Below are positions 34,527-44,112 of a stretch of DNA of 64,000 nt, piece after piece (positions within the stretch are counted from its first letter, which is position 1; each line of letters starts with the position of its first letter). Source of the stretch: Mycolicibacterium arenosum (lineage in GTDB: Bacteria > Actinomycetota > Actinomycetes > Mycobacteriales > Mycobacteriaceae); NCBI RefSeq assembly GCF_024320865.1, contig NZ_JANDBD010000011.1, forward strand, positions 1 through 64,000. The letters are read 5' to 3'. The notes beneath the pieces were generated by a model, which did not search any database, had not been told where the DNA came from, and worked only from the letters and a program-made list of their open reading frames with translations. A program made the translations under genes and the position numbers.

Positions 34527-36037
34527 CCGAAGTCATCGACCCGACCACGACGGTTACTCCCCGGAAGCGATTGGCTGACCAGCTCAAGATGGCACCGAGC
34601 GTGCCGAACCGCCTCGTACTGCTGGATGGCTACAGACACCAGGTGGCGTTGCCCAAGGCGACCGATACGGCCCGCCGTCTCGGCGATCACAAGCGCGTCA
34701 ACGCCGGCTTCCTCAGCCACATCCGCGCGTGGATGGTCGTCCCCGTCGTCGACTTCGCACTGATGGTGGCGCCACTTGCATGGCGTCCACCTCAGGTCAA
34801 CGCAGTAGTGGCGATGGCCGTGCTCGCGACACTTCTTCTGACCGAAGGGGGTCGATACGTCGCACCCCTGCATCTCAGTGTCCTGGATGAACTGCCGATC
34901 ATCGTCACTCGCCTGCTGGCGGCCGTTGCCGCGATCTCCGCCGGGATCCTCTACCTGTACCCCAGGGGCGAGGTGCTGATCTTCCTTCAAACAGCCTGCC
35001 AGGCCGTCGTGTTGGTGATCATCGGTCGCGTCGTCACCACCCGGCTCATCGCCCTGAGTCGCCGAAGTGGCATAACGCGGCATCACACCGTGCTCATCGG
35101 AGGGGGACCGCTCGCCGCGGAGTTGGCCAGAATCCTCGCCCATCACCGCGAGTACGGAACCACCCTGGATGGCTTCGTCGATGACGGGCACGACTGTCCG
35201 GCATCGGAATATCTACCGCGCCTGGGTCGGCTCTCCGATCTGGACACTGCGGTGATGACAACAGGCGCGGACACCTTGCTGGTGGCCGATGGAAACTTCG
35301 AGGAACGCGCGCTGATCGACGCGGTGCGCACTGCGGTGTGTCAACACACGGACCTATTCGTCGTTCCGCGCATGCATCATTTCCACACCCAGACCGGTAT
35401 GGCCGACCACATCGGCTCCATTCCCATCATGAGGGTTCGCAATCCCAATCTGCACGGGCCGGCAAGGCTGATCAAACGGTGTTTCGACGTCGTAGTCGCG
35501 GTGCTGGCGTTGATCATCTTGCTGCCCGTGTTGGCTGCGGCGGCGCTGGCGGTGCGGATCGAGGGAGGGCCAGGGGTCATCTTCCGGCAAGTCAGGGTTG
35601 GGCGCGATGGCAAGCACTTCGAGCTGTTGAAATTCCGATCGATGCGACCGTCAAATGACCCTGAGGCACAGCTGAAGTGGGGTGCATCGACCGATGAACG
35701 CGTCGGTCCGGTCGGTCGATTCCTGCGCTGCACGTCGATCGACGAGCTGCCTCAGCTCTGGAACATACTGCGAGGCGACATGACGGTGGTCGGGCCGAGG
35801 CCGGAGCGGCCGCACTTCGTCGAGCAGTTCTCCTCCCAGTTCGACAGATACTCGCACCGTCACCGGGTGCAGGTAGGACTCACCGGTTTCGCCCAGGTCA
35901 GCGGCCTCAGAGGGGATACGTCGATCGCGGACCGGGCGCGGCACGACAACTTCTACATAGAGAACTGGTCGCTCTGGCTGGACATCAAGATAGTTCTGAG
36001 GACATTTCGCGAGGTCCTCTTCTACCGCGAAAGATGA
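34523..36037 (+). CDS. initiating undecaprenyl-phosphate hexose-1-phosphate transferase (WcaJ/WbaP-like)
   Basis: 504 residues. N-terminal membrane helices (about 65-190) and a Rossmann-like CoA-binding-type domain (TVLIGGGPLAAELARIL) precede the C-terminal bacterial sugar transferase domain: an insertion helix (RLIKRCFDVVVAVLALIILLP), then KFRSMRPSND, FLRCTSIDELPQLWNILRGD and TVVGPRPERPHFVEQF. The family moves a sugar-1-phosphate from a UDP-sugar to undecaprenyl phosphate, the first step of Wzx/Wzy polysaccharide synthesis. It is the only initiating transferase in the window, so it may serve both modules. Confidence 0.93.
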   Translation: MTEVIDPTTTVTPRKRLADQLKMAPSVPNRLVLLDGYRHQVALPKATDTARRLGDHKRVNAGFLSHIRAWMVVPVVDFALMVAPLAWRPPQVNAVVAMAVLATLLLTEGGRYVAPLHLSVLDELPIIVTRLLAAVAAISAGILYLYPRGEVLIFLQTACQAVVLVIIGRVVTTRLIALSRRSGITRHHTVLIGGGPLAAELARILAHHREYGTTLDGFVDDGHDCPASEYLPRLGRLSDLDTAVMTTGADTLLVADGNFEERALIDAVRTAVCQHTDLFVVPRMHHFHTQTGMADHIGSIPIMRVRNPNLHGPARLIKRCFDVVVAVLALIILLPVLAAAALAVRIEGGPGVIFRQVRVGRDGKHFELLKFRSMRPSNDPEAQLKWGASTDERVGPVGRFLRCTSIDELPQLWNILRGDMTVVGPRPERPHFVEQFSSQFDRYSHRHRVQVGLTGFAQVSGLRGDTSIADRARHDNFYIENWSLWLDIKIVLRTFREVLFYRER

Positions 36038-36056
36038 ACCCTGCGAACGTGTTCGA

Positions 36057-36896
36057 GTGGATGCCATGTTGATGAGCGACGCAGTTCGGCGCTTTGTGCA
36101 CGCGAATGCGTCGATAAGCGGCCGAATCGTGCCATCGATGGTCGGGAAGACGCACGCCTACACGCGATACGACGAGGAGGGCACCAATCTTCTCCAGCGT
36201 GAGCCGCACACCGTTCTCGATGTGGGAGCCGGCAGGAAGTGGCATTTCACCCCTGCGTTGAAGAGTCCCGACATGACGCTGATCGGCTTCGACATCGACG
36301 GCGACGAAATGGAGGAGAACGCGCTGCTCGACCAACGAATCTGTGGCGACGCGTGTATCGATCTCGGCGTTCCAGAGCAGTCGGTGGACTTGATCATGGG
36401 ACGCGCCGTCATCGAGCATCTCCATGACAACGCAGCGTTTCTGAGGAGCGCGCACCGAGCACTTCGCGACGACGGCCGCCTCATCGTGACGTTCGCGAAC
36501 AGGTATGCGCCATTCGCGATCTTAAATCGGTTGCTACCACGGCGGATATCGCATTGGCTGCTAACCCACCTCGTGCCGGGGTCGGCAGGAGTGCTCGGAT
36601 TCGAGGCCTACTACGATCGCGCGAGCTTCGGCGAGTTCAAGCAAAGCCTCACCGATGCAGGGTTCGAGATCGAAGAAGAGTACGCCAGTTACTTTTCCAC
36701 GTCGTACTACAGTTTCTTTCTGCCGTTGTTCGTCGTCGGTCTGAGTCTTGATTATCTTCGCTACGCCATCGCCAACCCTCGCTTGGCGTCGTATTTCCTC
36801 TTCATTGCCAGGAAGCAGTCGATGGCATCGAGCGGGACTGCAGAAGTGGAATCAGCAGAGGTGTCCCGGCGGCCAGTGGAAGGGGCGGCCCGATGA
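36057..36896 (+). CDS. class I SAM-dependent methyltransferase
   Basis: 279 residues from the GTG at 36057; ATG at 36066 or 36072 are alternatives. Motif I VLDVGAGRKWHF, motif II-like IGFDIDGDEMEEN and SVDLIMGRAVIEHLHDN are typical Methyltransf_11-type features. The C-terminus has a hydrophobic stretch (FFLPLFVVGLSLDYL) that may associate with the membrane. It overlaps the epimerase gene by ATGA. Probable O-methylation of a sugar in the growing glycan. Confidence 0.8.
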   Translation: MDAMLMSDAVRRFVHANASISGRIVPSMVGKTHAYTRYDEEGTNLLQREPHTVLDVGAGRKWHFTPALKSPDMTLIGFDIDGDEMEENALLDQRICGDACIDLGVPEQSVDLIMGRAVIEHLHDNAAFLRSAHRALRDDGRLIVTFANRYAPFAILNRLLPRRISHWLLTHLVPGSAGVLGFEAYYDRASFGEFKQSLTDAGFEIEEEYASYFSTSYYSFFLPLFVVGLSLDYLRYAIANPRLASYFLFIARKQSMASSGTAEVESAEVSRRPVEGAAR

Positions 36897-37843
36897 AGGT
36901 TCTCGTCACCGGCGTCGCGGGCTTCATCGGGAGCACCCTGGCGGAGCGGCTCGTCTCCGACGGTCACCAAGTCGTCGGCATTGACAGCTTCAGTGACTAT
37001 TACGACCGGAGGATCAAGGAGTCGAATCTCGCTCGTTTGACTGACGTTAACGGGTTCACGCTGCTGGAGGGTGACCTCAACACGGCCGACCTCCGGACCG
37101 TGCTCGACCGCGTCGAGGTCGTCTACCACCACGCCGGCCAGCCCGGTGTACGCAAGTCGTGGGGTGCCGACTTCACCGACTACACAGACGCCAACATCTC
37201 CGCGACGCAGAGACTTCTTGAGGCAGTGCGGAATTCGGCTCCCAGCCTCACTCGGTTCGTCTATGCGTCGTCCTCGTCCGTATACGGCAATGCCGAACGT
37301 TATCCCACGTCCGAGTCCGACCGACCGCAGCCGCGCAGTCCCTACGGCGTGACAAAGCTGGCCGGGGAGCACTTGGTGAACCTCTACGCTGCCAACTTCG
37401 GAATTCCCGCAATCAGCCTGCGCTACTTCACCGTTTACGGGCCGAGGCAGCGGCCGGACATGGCGTTCAACCGGTTCATCGAGTGGGCGCGGCACGACCG
37501 ACCACTGCCGGTCTACGGCGACGGCACCCAGATCCGTGAGTTCACCTACGTCGATGACATCGTCGAGGCGAACGTTCGAGCGTGCGACGCCGACGTCGAG
37601 CCCGGCACCGTCGTCAACCTATCCGGCGGCACAGCGACCTCAGTGAACGACGTGCTCGACCTGCTGGAGAAGATCCACGGAGAGCCGTTGCGGGTACACC
37701 GGGGCGAGCCGGCGCTCGGCGACGTGTTCCGTACGGGCGGCTGCACTGAACGGGCGAAGACACTGCTGGGGTGGGAACCCCGGATGGGGATCGAGGAAGG
37801 TCTAGCGCGGGAGTACGACTGGTTGGCTGCCAGGGATGGGTGA
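36893..37843 (+). CDS. NAD-dependent sugar epimerase, UDP-glucuronate 4-epimerase-like
   Basis: 316 residues, extended SDR. GVAGFIGSTLAERL binds NAD; the Ser and the YxxxK pair are in YASSSSVYG and SPYGVTK. The DSFSDYYDRRIKESNLARL segment and RYFTVYGPRQRPDMAFNRFI are typical of UDP-glucuronate 4-epimerases. With Ugd (31980) it would make UDP-galacturonate. UDP-glucose 4-epimerase or dTDP-glucose dehydratase activity is less likely but not excluded. Overlaps both neighbours. Confidence 0.83.
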   Translation: MKVLVTGVAGFIGSTLAERLVSDGHQVVGIDSFSDYYDRRIKESNLARLTDVNGFTLLEGDLNTADLRTVLDRVEVVYHHAGQPGVRKSWGADFTDYTDANISATQRLLEAVRNSAPSLTRFVYASSSSVYGNAERYPTSESDRPQPRSPYGVTKLAGEHLVNLYAANFGIPAISLRYFTVYGPRQRPDMAFNRFIEWARHDRPLPVYGDGTQIREFTYVDDIVEANVRACDADVEPGTVVNLSGGTATSVNDVLDLLEKIHGEPLRVHRGEPALGDVFRTGGCTERAKTLLGWEPRMGIEEGLAREYDWLAARDG

Positions 37844-39044
37844 CACCTCGGTAACGCACACCTCCGTGTCCGAGGTCGCGCAAGCGGCCCGGATCGGTCG
37901 GAGGTTCGTCGGACCCAAATGCGTGGTATTCGTTGTCAACAACGACCGATCCTTTCTGAGCCACCGAGCCACCTGGGGAGCCGCCCTGCAGGCCGCCGGC
38001 GCAACGGTGACGGTGATCGCGAAGGACACCGGCGAGGCGCACGCCATCAGAAGCCTCGGATTCAACTTCGTCGCAGTAGACGTCGGCCGGGAGGAGTCGG
38101 GTGTCCTAGCCATGACGAAGTCGGCCACCCTGATACTGGTCACGCTCCTGAAACTCAGGCCGAGCGTGGTGTTCCTCAGCGCACAAGTCGCCTACACCCT
38201 GGGGTGGCCAGCAGCGGTCGTGCTTCGCCGCACCAGATTCATCCGGGTGGCCGGCGGCATCGGCCGTGCACTCGACCCAGCGGTACTCACGACACGGGCC
38301 AGCCGGGTTGTGCAGCTCTCCGGCGGCCTCGCCGGGCGGCTGGGGAACGTGTTCACGCTGTTTCAAACGGAGCGGGACCGTGAGACCTTCGCGCGACTCC
38401 GGCTCCTGTCCGCTCCGGAGCGGTCTCTGGTCATCGCCGGTACGGGCATCGACGTGGACGCCTGGAAGATCGATCGAAGCAGGGACTTCGGAAGTCCGGT
38501 GATTCTGTTCGCTTCGCGGCTCTATCGAGAGAAGGGTATCCACGAGTTCGTCGAGGTCGCAGAGAAGCTGCGCGGCCGCGGCTGGCGTTTCGTAGCCGCG
38601 GGCGACCCGGATCCAGGGGTTGAGAGCACGGTATCGACTGATGAACTCGAGCGCTGGCGCCGCGACGGAGCCGTGGAGTTCCTGGGCCACCGCAAGGACA
38701 TGGCCCGCGTGCTCTCCGAGGCAACGTTGTTCGTCTTCCCGACACGACATCCGGAGGGCACTCCGAAAGTGCTCATCGAGGCTGGAGCATCCGGCTTACC
38801 CTCGGTTGTCTCCGGGCACCCTGGCTGTTCGGCGGTGATCGAGCACGGCGTCACCGGTGTCGTGCTGTGCGCCGAGCCCACGGTCGCCGAACTGGCGAAC
38901 GCGGTTGACGAGCTCGCCTCGGACGCGGTGAGAGCCGACGCGATGGGGACGGCCGCACGCGAGCACATCGCCACGACCTTCTCGCTGGAGAGCGTGCTCA
39001 CCCGGCTGCTGGAGTGGAAGGCCGTCGGGGTGGTGCGCAGGTGA
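37836..39044 (+). CDS. family 4-type glycosyltransferase (GT-B)
   Basis: 402 residues, with an ATG overlapping the epimerase by 8 nt. The N-terminal ~30 residues are an extension before the Rossmann fold (CVVFVVNNDRSFLSHRATWG). Donor-site motifs are LFASRLYREKGIHEFVEVAE and PEGTPKVLIEAGASGLPSVV. The arrangement resembles enzymes that add the second sugar after an initiating transferase, which fits its place in the operon. Confidence 0.85.
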   Translation: MGDTSVTHTSVSEVAQAARIGRRFVGPKCVVFVVNNDRSFLSHRATWGAALQAAGATVTVIAKDTGEAHAIRSLGFNFVAVDVGREESGVLAMTKSATLILVTLLKLRPSVVFLSAQVAYTLGWPAAVVLRRTRFIRVAGGIGRALDPAVLTTRASRVVQLSGGLAGRLGNVFTLFQTERDRETFARLRLLSAPERSLVIAGTGIDVDAWKIDRSRDFGSPVILFASRLYREKGIHEFVEVAEKLRGRGWRFVAAGDPDPGVESTVSTDELERWRRDGAVEFLGHRKDMARVLSEATLFVFPTRHPEGTPKVLIEAGASGLPSVVSGHPGCSAVIEHGVTGVVLCAEPTVAELANAVDELASDAVRADAMGTAAREHIATTFSLESVLTRLLEWKAVGVVRR

Positions 39045-40060
39045 GGATCGGTTGCAGTGGCCCGGTTGCCGAGCGCTCCGGCATCGGCGTGGTGCAGAAG
39101 CAGCTCTACGCGTACCTCACCGAGGCGGGACACCAGCTGGTATTCAGCAAGCCACGCGACGTTGGTCCCTCGCCAGCGGCCAGGATGCGCGGGGTTGCAC
39201 GGGGTTTGCGTCCCGCAGGAGGGCCGGTGGACGTCTACCTATCCGTCGTGCCGCCCCTCCCATGTGGGGTACGCGCGCCTCTGCTCACCGTTGTGCACGA
39301 CCTGCGCTGGCTCCGGACCAGGTCGAAACTCGGTGCGACCTACCGGGCCTGGGACCTACGCCGAACGGTGCGGCACAGCGACGCATTGCTATGCGTGAGC
39401 GAGAACACCCGCCGCGATCTGATCGAGTTCGATTCGCGGGCCTCCGGCAAGGCACTCGTCCAGCGGCTCGGTCCCGGCCTCGTGCCCCCTGGATCATTTC
39501 AGCAGAACGACACCGGACTGGTGATGATGGTCGGCAGCGCGGTGCACAAACGCAACGAGCTCGCCGCCGCCGCGCTCGCACTCGCACGCCCGCCGTGGGT
39601 GCGCGGGGTTATCGGGGTCGGGGTCAGCGAACAGGTGCGTGCGACGCTCACGAATGTCTTTTCGTGCGAATGGTTTCACAGTGTCTCGGAGAAAGAGATG
39701 CTCGAGCTCTACCGGCGCGCGGAGTTCTTTCTCATGCTTGGGACCGACGAGGGCTTCGGGCTGCCGTTCATCGAGGCGCTCTCAGCGGGGTGTCAGGTGA
39801 TCGCGACCGATCACCCGTTAGCGCGCGAGGTGGTCGGCGGTGCAGGCCTTCTGGTTACCGCCGGTGACGCGAACGAGGTCGGCAACCAGCTGCTGCTCGC
39901 GCCTTCCGTCCCTGTTGGGCTGCGGGCCGATCACGCGAAACGCTTCTCCTGGACGGTTTTCGGCCAGGTATGCGAGGCGGAGCTCATCCGGATGACGCAG
40001 GGCCCCCGGTCGTCCACGATCCCGAGCGGTGTACTGGAGGCCGAGTCATGCGAATCCTGA
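39041..40060 (+). CDS. glycosyltransferase, GT-B fold
   Basis: 339 residues from the GTG at 39041, a GTGA overlap with the upstream stop. It has GCSGPVAERSGIGVVQKQLYA near the start (given here as about residues 4-24), a SENTRRDLIEFD segment typical of GT4 mannosyltransferase-like proteins, and the donor motif GTDEGFGLPFIEALSAGCQV. Cytoplasmic; acceptor unknown. The ORF ends at 40060, overlapping a 21-codon reading frame. Confidence 0.82.
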   Translation: MRIGCSGPVAERSGIGVVQKQLYAYLTEAGHQLVFSKPRDVGPSPAARMRGVARGLRPAGGPVDVYLSVVPPLPCGVRAPLLTVVHDLRWLRTRSKLGATYRAWDLRRTVRHSDALLCVSENTRRDLIEFDSRASGKALVQRLGPGLVPPGSFQQNDTGLVMMVGSAVHKRNELAAAALALARPPWVRGVIGVGVSEQVRATLTNVFSCEWFHSVSEKEMLELYRRAEFFLMLGTDEGFGLPFIEALSAGCQVIATDHPLAREVVGGAGLLVTAGDANEVGNQLLLAPSVPVGLRADHAKRFSWTVFGQVCEAELIRMTQGPRSSTIPSGVLEAESCES

Positions 40061-40113
40061 TGGCGCAGTACATCAATGCGGCCTTGAGGGGCCGCCGCAG
40101 CCTCTACAGTTGA
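40048..40113 (+). other. 21-codon reading frame, possible decayed gene start
   Basis: ATG at 40048 overlaps the end of the preceding gene and reads MRILMAQYINAALRGRRSLYS before a stop (21 codons). The opening MRILMxQY looks like the start of a GT-B glycosyltransferase. It may be the remnant of a deleted gene, a translational coupler for the methyltransferase 6 nt downstream, or chance. Confidence 0.3.
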
Positions 40114-40118
40114 CTCCC

Positions 40119-40916
40119 ATGGGCGTTGGCCATCGGCACATGCGGGACGTGCTCATCGACGAACTCGGTGCGCGGGAGATGGTCAAGCCAGTGGTGCTGG
40201 ACGCCGGATGCGGTGACGGACGGTTGCTCGACGCCATCAGGCAGTCGACCGACGCGGAACTCTGCGGCTTCGACTCGGCAGATTACGGGCTGCAGAACGC
40301 CGGCTTCATCGGCAGCCAGGTGGTGGGGGCGGACATACGGCACACTCTGCCCGACGGGTCATGGCCCTTCGAAGACGAATCCGTCGACGTAGTGGTGTCC
40401 CATCAGGTCATCGAGCACGTATTCGACTTCACCCAGTTCTGTGCTGAGAACGAACGTGTACTCAGGCCAGGGGGTTTCGCGATACACGTATTCCCGACCC
40501 GGCATACTCTCATCGAACTGCACATGCTCCTACCCCTGGTTCACCGCATTCGGAGCCACGATGTGCGCGCCGCCGCCATTCGGGTGCTGACCCGATGCGG
40601 GCTGGGTTCGAACCGGGAGCTAGCCGACCCGGCTACGGCGGCAGCCCACGCCGACTACTCGAGGACGTACACGACGTACAGGTCATGGCGTGAGCTCGTC
40701 AACGAGCTTCACCGGCACGATCTTCGAGTTTCCTACCGACACTCATCGCGGCTGTTGAAGCGGTTGGTGCTCAACGCAATGCGCGCTGAGCGAAACGTCC
40801 GGGTATCACACCCGTTCGTCGAAGCGCTCTGGTTCCCGCTCGTTCGGTCGCTGGTGTCGGTCACCCTCGTGGTCGAGAAGCAGCAGGACTACCATTCTGA
40901 CTGGAAGATGCACTAG
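40119..40916 (+). CDS. class I SAM-dependent methyltransferase
   Basis: 265 residues from the ATG at 40119; the reading frame is open further upstream but there is no better start. Motifs: VVLDAGCGDGRLLDAI, CGFDSADYGLQNAG, and SVDVVVSHQVIEHVFDF with VLRPGGFAIHVFPTRHTLIE. Methyltransf_11/23 class. Last gene of the plus-strand operon that starts at 34353, with the acyltransferase converging on it. Substrate probably a sugar or lipid-linked sugar. Confidence 0.82.
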   Translation: MGVGHRHMRDVLIDELGAREMVKPVVLDAGCGDGRLLDAIRQSTDAELCGFDSADYGLQNAGFIGSQVVGADIRHTLPDGSWPFEDESVDVVVSHQVIEHVFDFTQFCAENERVLRPGGFAIHVFPTRHTLIELHMLLPLVHRIRSHDVRAAAIRVLTRCGLGSNRELADPATAAAHADYSRTYTTYRSWRELVNELHRHDLRVSYRHSSRLLKRLVLNAMRAERNVRVSHPFVEALWFPLVRSLVSVTLVVEKQQDYHSDWKMH

Positions 40917-40952
40917 CCCGCCAGGGCGGTGTCGGCGCCGGAGCGATCGTGT

Positions 40953-43124
40953 TCAGAGAACGCCAGCGGCCCGGAGTGATTCGCCGATGACCGGATGAAT
41001 CTTCATCTCGTAGGCAAGAGTCATGTGCACACTGTCGTGCTTCGTCGGAGTCGATCCAACGAAACTGGGGCACAGTCCATCCGCATTGCAGAACCACGGA
41101 CGCGAGTCGATCCAGATCCCGCCCACGGACTCGGCGAGGCGCTGCTCGGTGTCCGCCATCGAAAGCCATTGGCTGGTGACGCGGCTGATGCAATCCGCTG
41201 GGACGCTAGACCGCTTGCTGTAACATTCCTTGATCTCCTTGTCCGAGGGTGGCGCGGCTAGCCACACGACTTTGGGTGTGCTGTCACGGAACTTGTCGAC
41301 CATCGGGCGCACCGAGTCAATCCATTCGTCTGACATCATCGCCCGGTCGCTGTCCACCCGGTGGTACGGCACATACTGATTCGAGATGATCACGACAGTT
41401 GGCTTGTTCGCGTTGATGTAGTCGACCGCGTGTTGCTTGCGTGCAGGGCAAGCATCGATGAGCGTCTTATCCGAGGTGAACATCGTGTCATCGGTGAGGG
41501 GACAGCCCCCCATCGCCTCTACGTGCACTTGGATCTGGCCCCCGGAGTTCAACGCCAGCTCACGCAGCGAGGTCGCATAATGCATTGCCACAGAATCGCC
41601 CACCACCACGATTCGGGTTGAAGCGGAAGGTGAACCCCACGTGCATTCTTCGTCACTTGCGGGTGCGGTGAGGCCGCACCGGTTGATGTCGTGTGGCCAT
41701 TTCTCGCTAATGCCCGACTCCATCGAGGGCTCGAGATCGGGCCATTGCTCGAGAGACAGTGCGGTCGCAATCTCCTGCTGCAGCGCCGACGCCAGTGAGC
41801 CGAGTCCCATGAGGGTCGACACCTCACTCGTGCCCGGAGGCGGCACGGCTGCCAGCGGCGGGATCTCGTTAGCGTGTCCTGCTGGCCGCATGGCAAAGGC
41901 GGTGAGCCCCAACGTCAACAACGCCAGTACCGCTACGGCTGCGTAGCGGGTCGACTGCTTCGGCCTGAATCGACCGCGACGAACTTCGTGAATCGTCGAG
42001 CGGGACGAGTGCCAGTCGCTGTACCGCAGTGGGTTCTCAACGAGGTGGTAGGACGCGACCGCGAAGCCGAGTATGAGTGCCGTCGCCGTGAGGTAGAAGT
42101 AGCCATCGCGGGCCACGAACGCCCCGAGTATGACGATGACCGGCCAATGCACCAGGTACAGCGAGTACGAGATGTTTCCCACGTAAACGCTGGCTCGATT
42201 GCGCAGAAACGGCTGTGCTGGTTCGCCTCCCACGCCAGCCGCGATGACGAGGGCCGCGCCTGTCACCGGCAGCAGCGCCCAAGGAGCGGGGAAACCGACT
42301 GACCCCTCTGCGATGAGAAGCAATCCTGCTGCGATGAGCAGGAGTCCCGCCCACGACAGCCACGGTTTGACTGCTACAGGTATCCGAGCCAGGAACCCGA
42401 CGGCAGTCGCCAACAGGGCGCCGACGCCCAACTCCCACACCCTGGCGAAAGTGTTGAAGTACGCCCACGTCGGCCATGTCGCCGTCTCGTACAGTGCCCA
42501 CCCCAGGGAGCTGGCTACGGCGCATCCCATCACCGCGGCAGCGAGCCCCATCCGGCGAGCGTGGGTCCATGCCTTGCGCGCCACCACTAGCCCGATGAGG
42601 AAGATCAACACCGGCCAGACGAAGTAGAACTGCTCCTCGATCGACAGCGACCAGTAGTGCTGAAGCGGCGACGTTGCGTCGTCAGCGGCGAAGTAGTTCG
42701 TCTCCTGGGCGGCGAACCACCAGTTCGACATGAAGATGAATGCGAAGAACGCGTCAACCCCGACCTCGTTCGCCCGAAACGGCAGGAACGCGAGCGTTGC
42801 CGCAACATATGTGCAGGCCAGCACCAGTGTGGCGGCAGGGATGATGCGGCGGACCCGATTCCAGTAGAACCGCGTGAACGACACGTTCCCGTGAGTCTCC
42901 GCCATACGCAACAGGTTTCCGGTGATCAAGAATCCGGAGATCACGAAGAACACGTCGACGCCGATGAAGCCGCCACGCGGCCAGCCGCACAGGTGGAACG
43001 CGACCACCGTGACAACGGCGACCATCCGCAGCCCTTGGATGTCCAGGCGCTGGTGTGTCTGATCGGCCCTCGCCCGGCGGCCGGACGGCGATTGAAGCCG
43101 AAACTGACTTAAAAAGGTCGCCAT
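40953..43124 (-). CDS. acyltransferase-3 / SGNH O-acetyltransferase (OafA-like)
   Basis: 723 residues from the ATG at 43124 (AGGAGGGCGA upstream). An N-terminal acyltransferase-3 membrane domain of about ten helices starts LDIQGLRMVAVVTVVAFHL and contains GFIGVDVFFVISGFLIT and the RRIIPAATL arginine motif. A C-terminal extracytoplasmic SGNH domain (from about residue 480) has VVVGDSVAMHY (Ser), an Asn block and DSVHMT (Asp/His). Such two-domain enzymes O-acetylate surface polysaccharides outside the membrane. Probable modification of the polymer made here. Confidence 0.9.
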   Translation of the reverse strand: MATFLSQFRLQSPSGRRARADQTHQRLDIQGLRMVAVVTVVAFHLCGWPRGGFIGVDVFFVISGFLITGNLLRMAETHGNVSFTRFYWNRVRRIIPAATLVLACTYVAATLAFLPFRANEVGVDAFFAFIFMSNWWFAAQETNYFAADDATSPLQHYWSLSIEEQFYFVWPVLIFLIGLVVARKAWTHARRMGLAAAVMGCAVASSLGWALYETATWPTWAYFNTFARVWELGVGALLATAVGFLARIPVAVKPWLSWAGLLLIAAGLLLIAEGSVGFPAPWALLPVTGAALVIAAGVGGEPAQPFLRNRASVYVGNISYSLYLVHWPVIVILGAFVARDGYFYLTATALILGFAVASYHLVENPLRYSDWHSSRSTIHEVRRGRFRPKQSTRYAAVAVLALLTLGLTAFAMRPAGHANEIPPLAAVPPPGTSEVSTLMGLGSLASALQQEIATALSLEQWPDLEPSMESGISEKWPHDINRCGLTAPASDEECTWGSPSASTRIVVVGDSVAMHYATSLRELALNSGGQIQVHVEAMGGCPLTDDTMFTSDKTLIDACPARKQHAVDYINANKPTVVIISNQYVPYHRVDSDRAMMSDEWIDSVRPMVDKFRDSTPKVVWLAAPPSDKEIKECYSKRSSVPADCISRVTSQWLSMADTEQRLAESVGGIWIDSRPWFCNADGLCPSFVGSTPTKHDSVHMTLAYEMKIHPVIGESLRAAGVL

Positions 43125-43272
43125 TCGCCCTCCTGGCACCGATTCGCCCAGTTGTATTCCATGTTATTGGGAATGGCAGGCGTGACGGCCGAAATCGGCC
43201 ATCTCGGGTGTTCTGACCAACAACTCACCCGCAGTGATTCGGTGCGCCGGTATTCACCAACAGACGATCTGG

Positions 43273-44112
43273 TCACTGGTAGACGCTGCGGGGTAGATCC
43301 CGAGATGCTTTTCGCACCACAACGATCGAATCGTGGATCTCGATACCGTCCAGTTTCGGTGTGATCCGGGGGACGGAGACCTCACGGAGTCGAGCAGGGT
43401 CGTCGGTGCGGAAGTTCACCTCAGACTCAGCGTCGGGGTAGTGGGCGTGCATGGCGTCGACCAGTACGGCGACGAAGTCAACAAACGACATTGAGCTGTC
43501 TCGGTACGGCTTCCAGTAGTTCGAGTGAACGTCCTCGACGATGTACGCTCCCGGCTCGGCTAGAGCCGACGCGAAGAGGTTGCGAAAAGACTCGACCATG
43601 TGGGAGGTCATGTGGCTGCCGTCGTCGAGGATCACATCGAAAGGGCCGAATTCGGAGTTGACTTCCTGGAGGAACGTGGCGTCCTGCTGCCCGCCGATGC
43701 GGACGTGAACATTGTGTTCCGGGTCTTCGAACTGCTTACAGTTCGGATCTATGTCGATGCCGACAATGACCGACTGTGGATGAAGATATTCCCGCCACAT
43801 TCGGAGGGATCCTCCGCGGAAAACGCCCAGTTCCAGCATTCGGATCGGCTGGGATCGGTCGATGTTTGCCTCGTAGACAGGCAGGTAGTGCAACCACTTG
43901 TTCGCGCCGCCGGTGTGCATGAAGATTGCGCCTAGCTCGCCGGCCGGTGGGGTATCTGCTGCTCGCCACGTGGTTGGCGCGGCCAAGTCAGGTCCGAGGG
44001 CGCTGTGCATCCGCCGCGCGCCGCCGTAGGGGTAGCGACGGCTTAGGAAGGGCGCCTTCCGTGAGGGTGCGAGGTTGGCCTTCTCGAAGAGATCGCGGAT
44101 GCGTTGCTTCAC
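43273..44112 (-). CDS. class I methyltransferase (MycE/TylF-like sugar O-methyltransferase)
   Basis: 279 residues, ATG at 44112. The SAM-binding MLELGVFRGGSLRMWREY and GIDIDPNCKQFED, with metal-site-like DVILDDGSHMTSHM, match methyltransferases of the macrocin/mycinamicin sugar type. The HTGGANKWLHYLPVYE segment is typical of this group. The likely reaction is O-methylation of a deoxy- or uronic sugar. It stands alone on the minus strand between the acyltransferase and the polymerase. Confidence 0.8.
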   Translation of the reverse strand: MKQRIRDLFEKANLAPSRKAPFLSRRYPYGGARRMHSALGPDLAAPTTWRAADTPPAGELGAIFMHTGGANKWLHYLPVYEANIDRSQPIRMLELGVFRGGSLRMWREYLHPQSVIVGIDIDPNCKQFEDPEHNVHVRIGGQQDATFLQEVNSEFGPFDVILDDGSHMTSHMVESFRNLFASALAEPGAYIVEDVHSNYWKPYRDSSMSFVDFVAVLVDAMHAHYPDAESEVNFRTDDPARLREVSVPRITPKLDGIEIHDSIVVVRKASRDLPRSVYQ

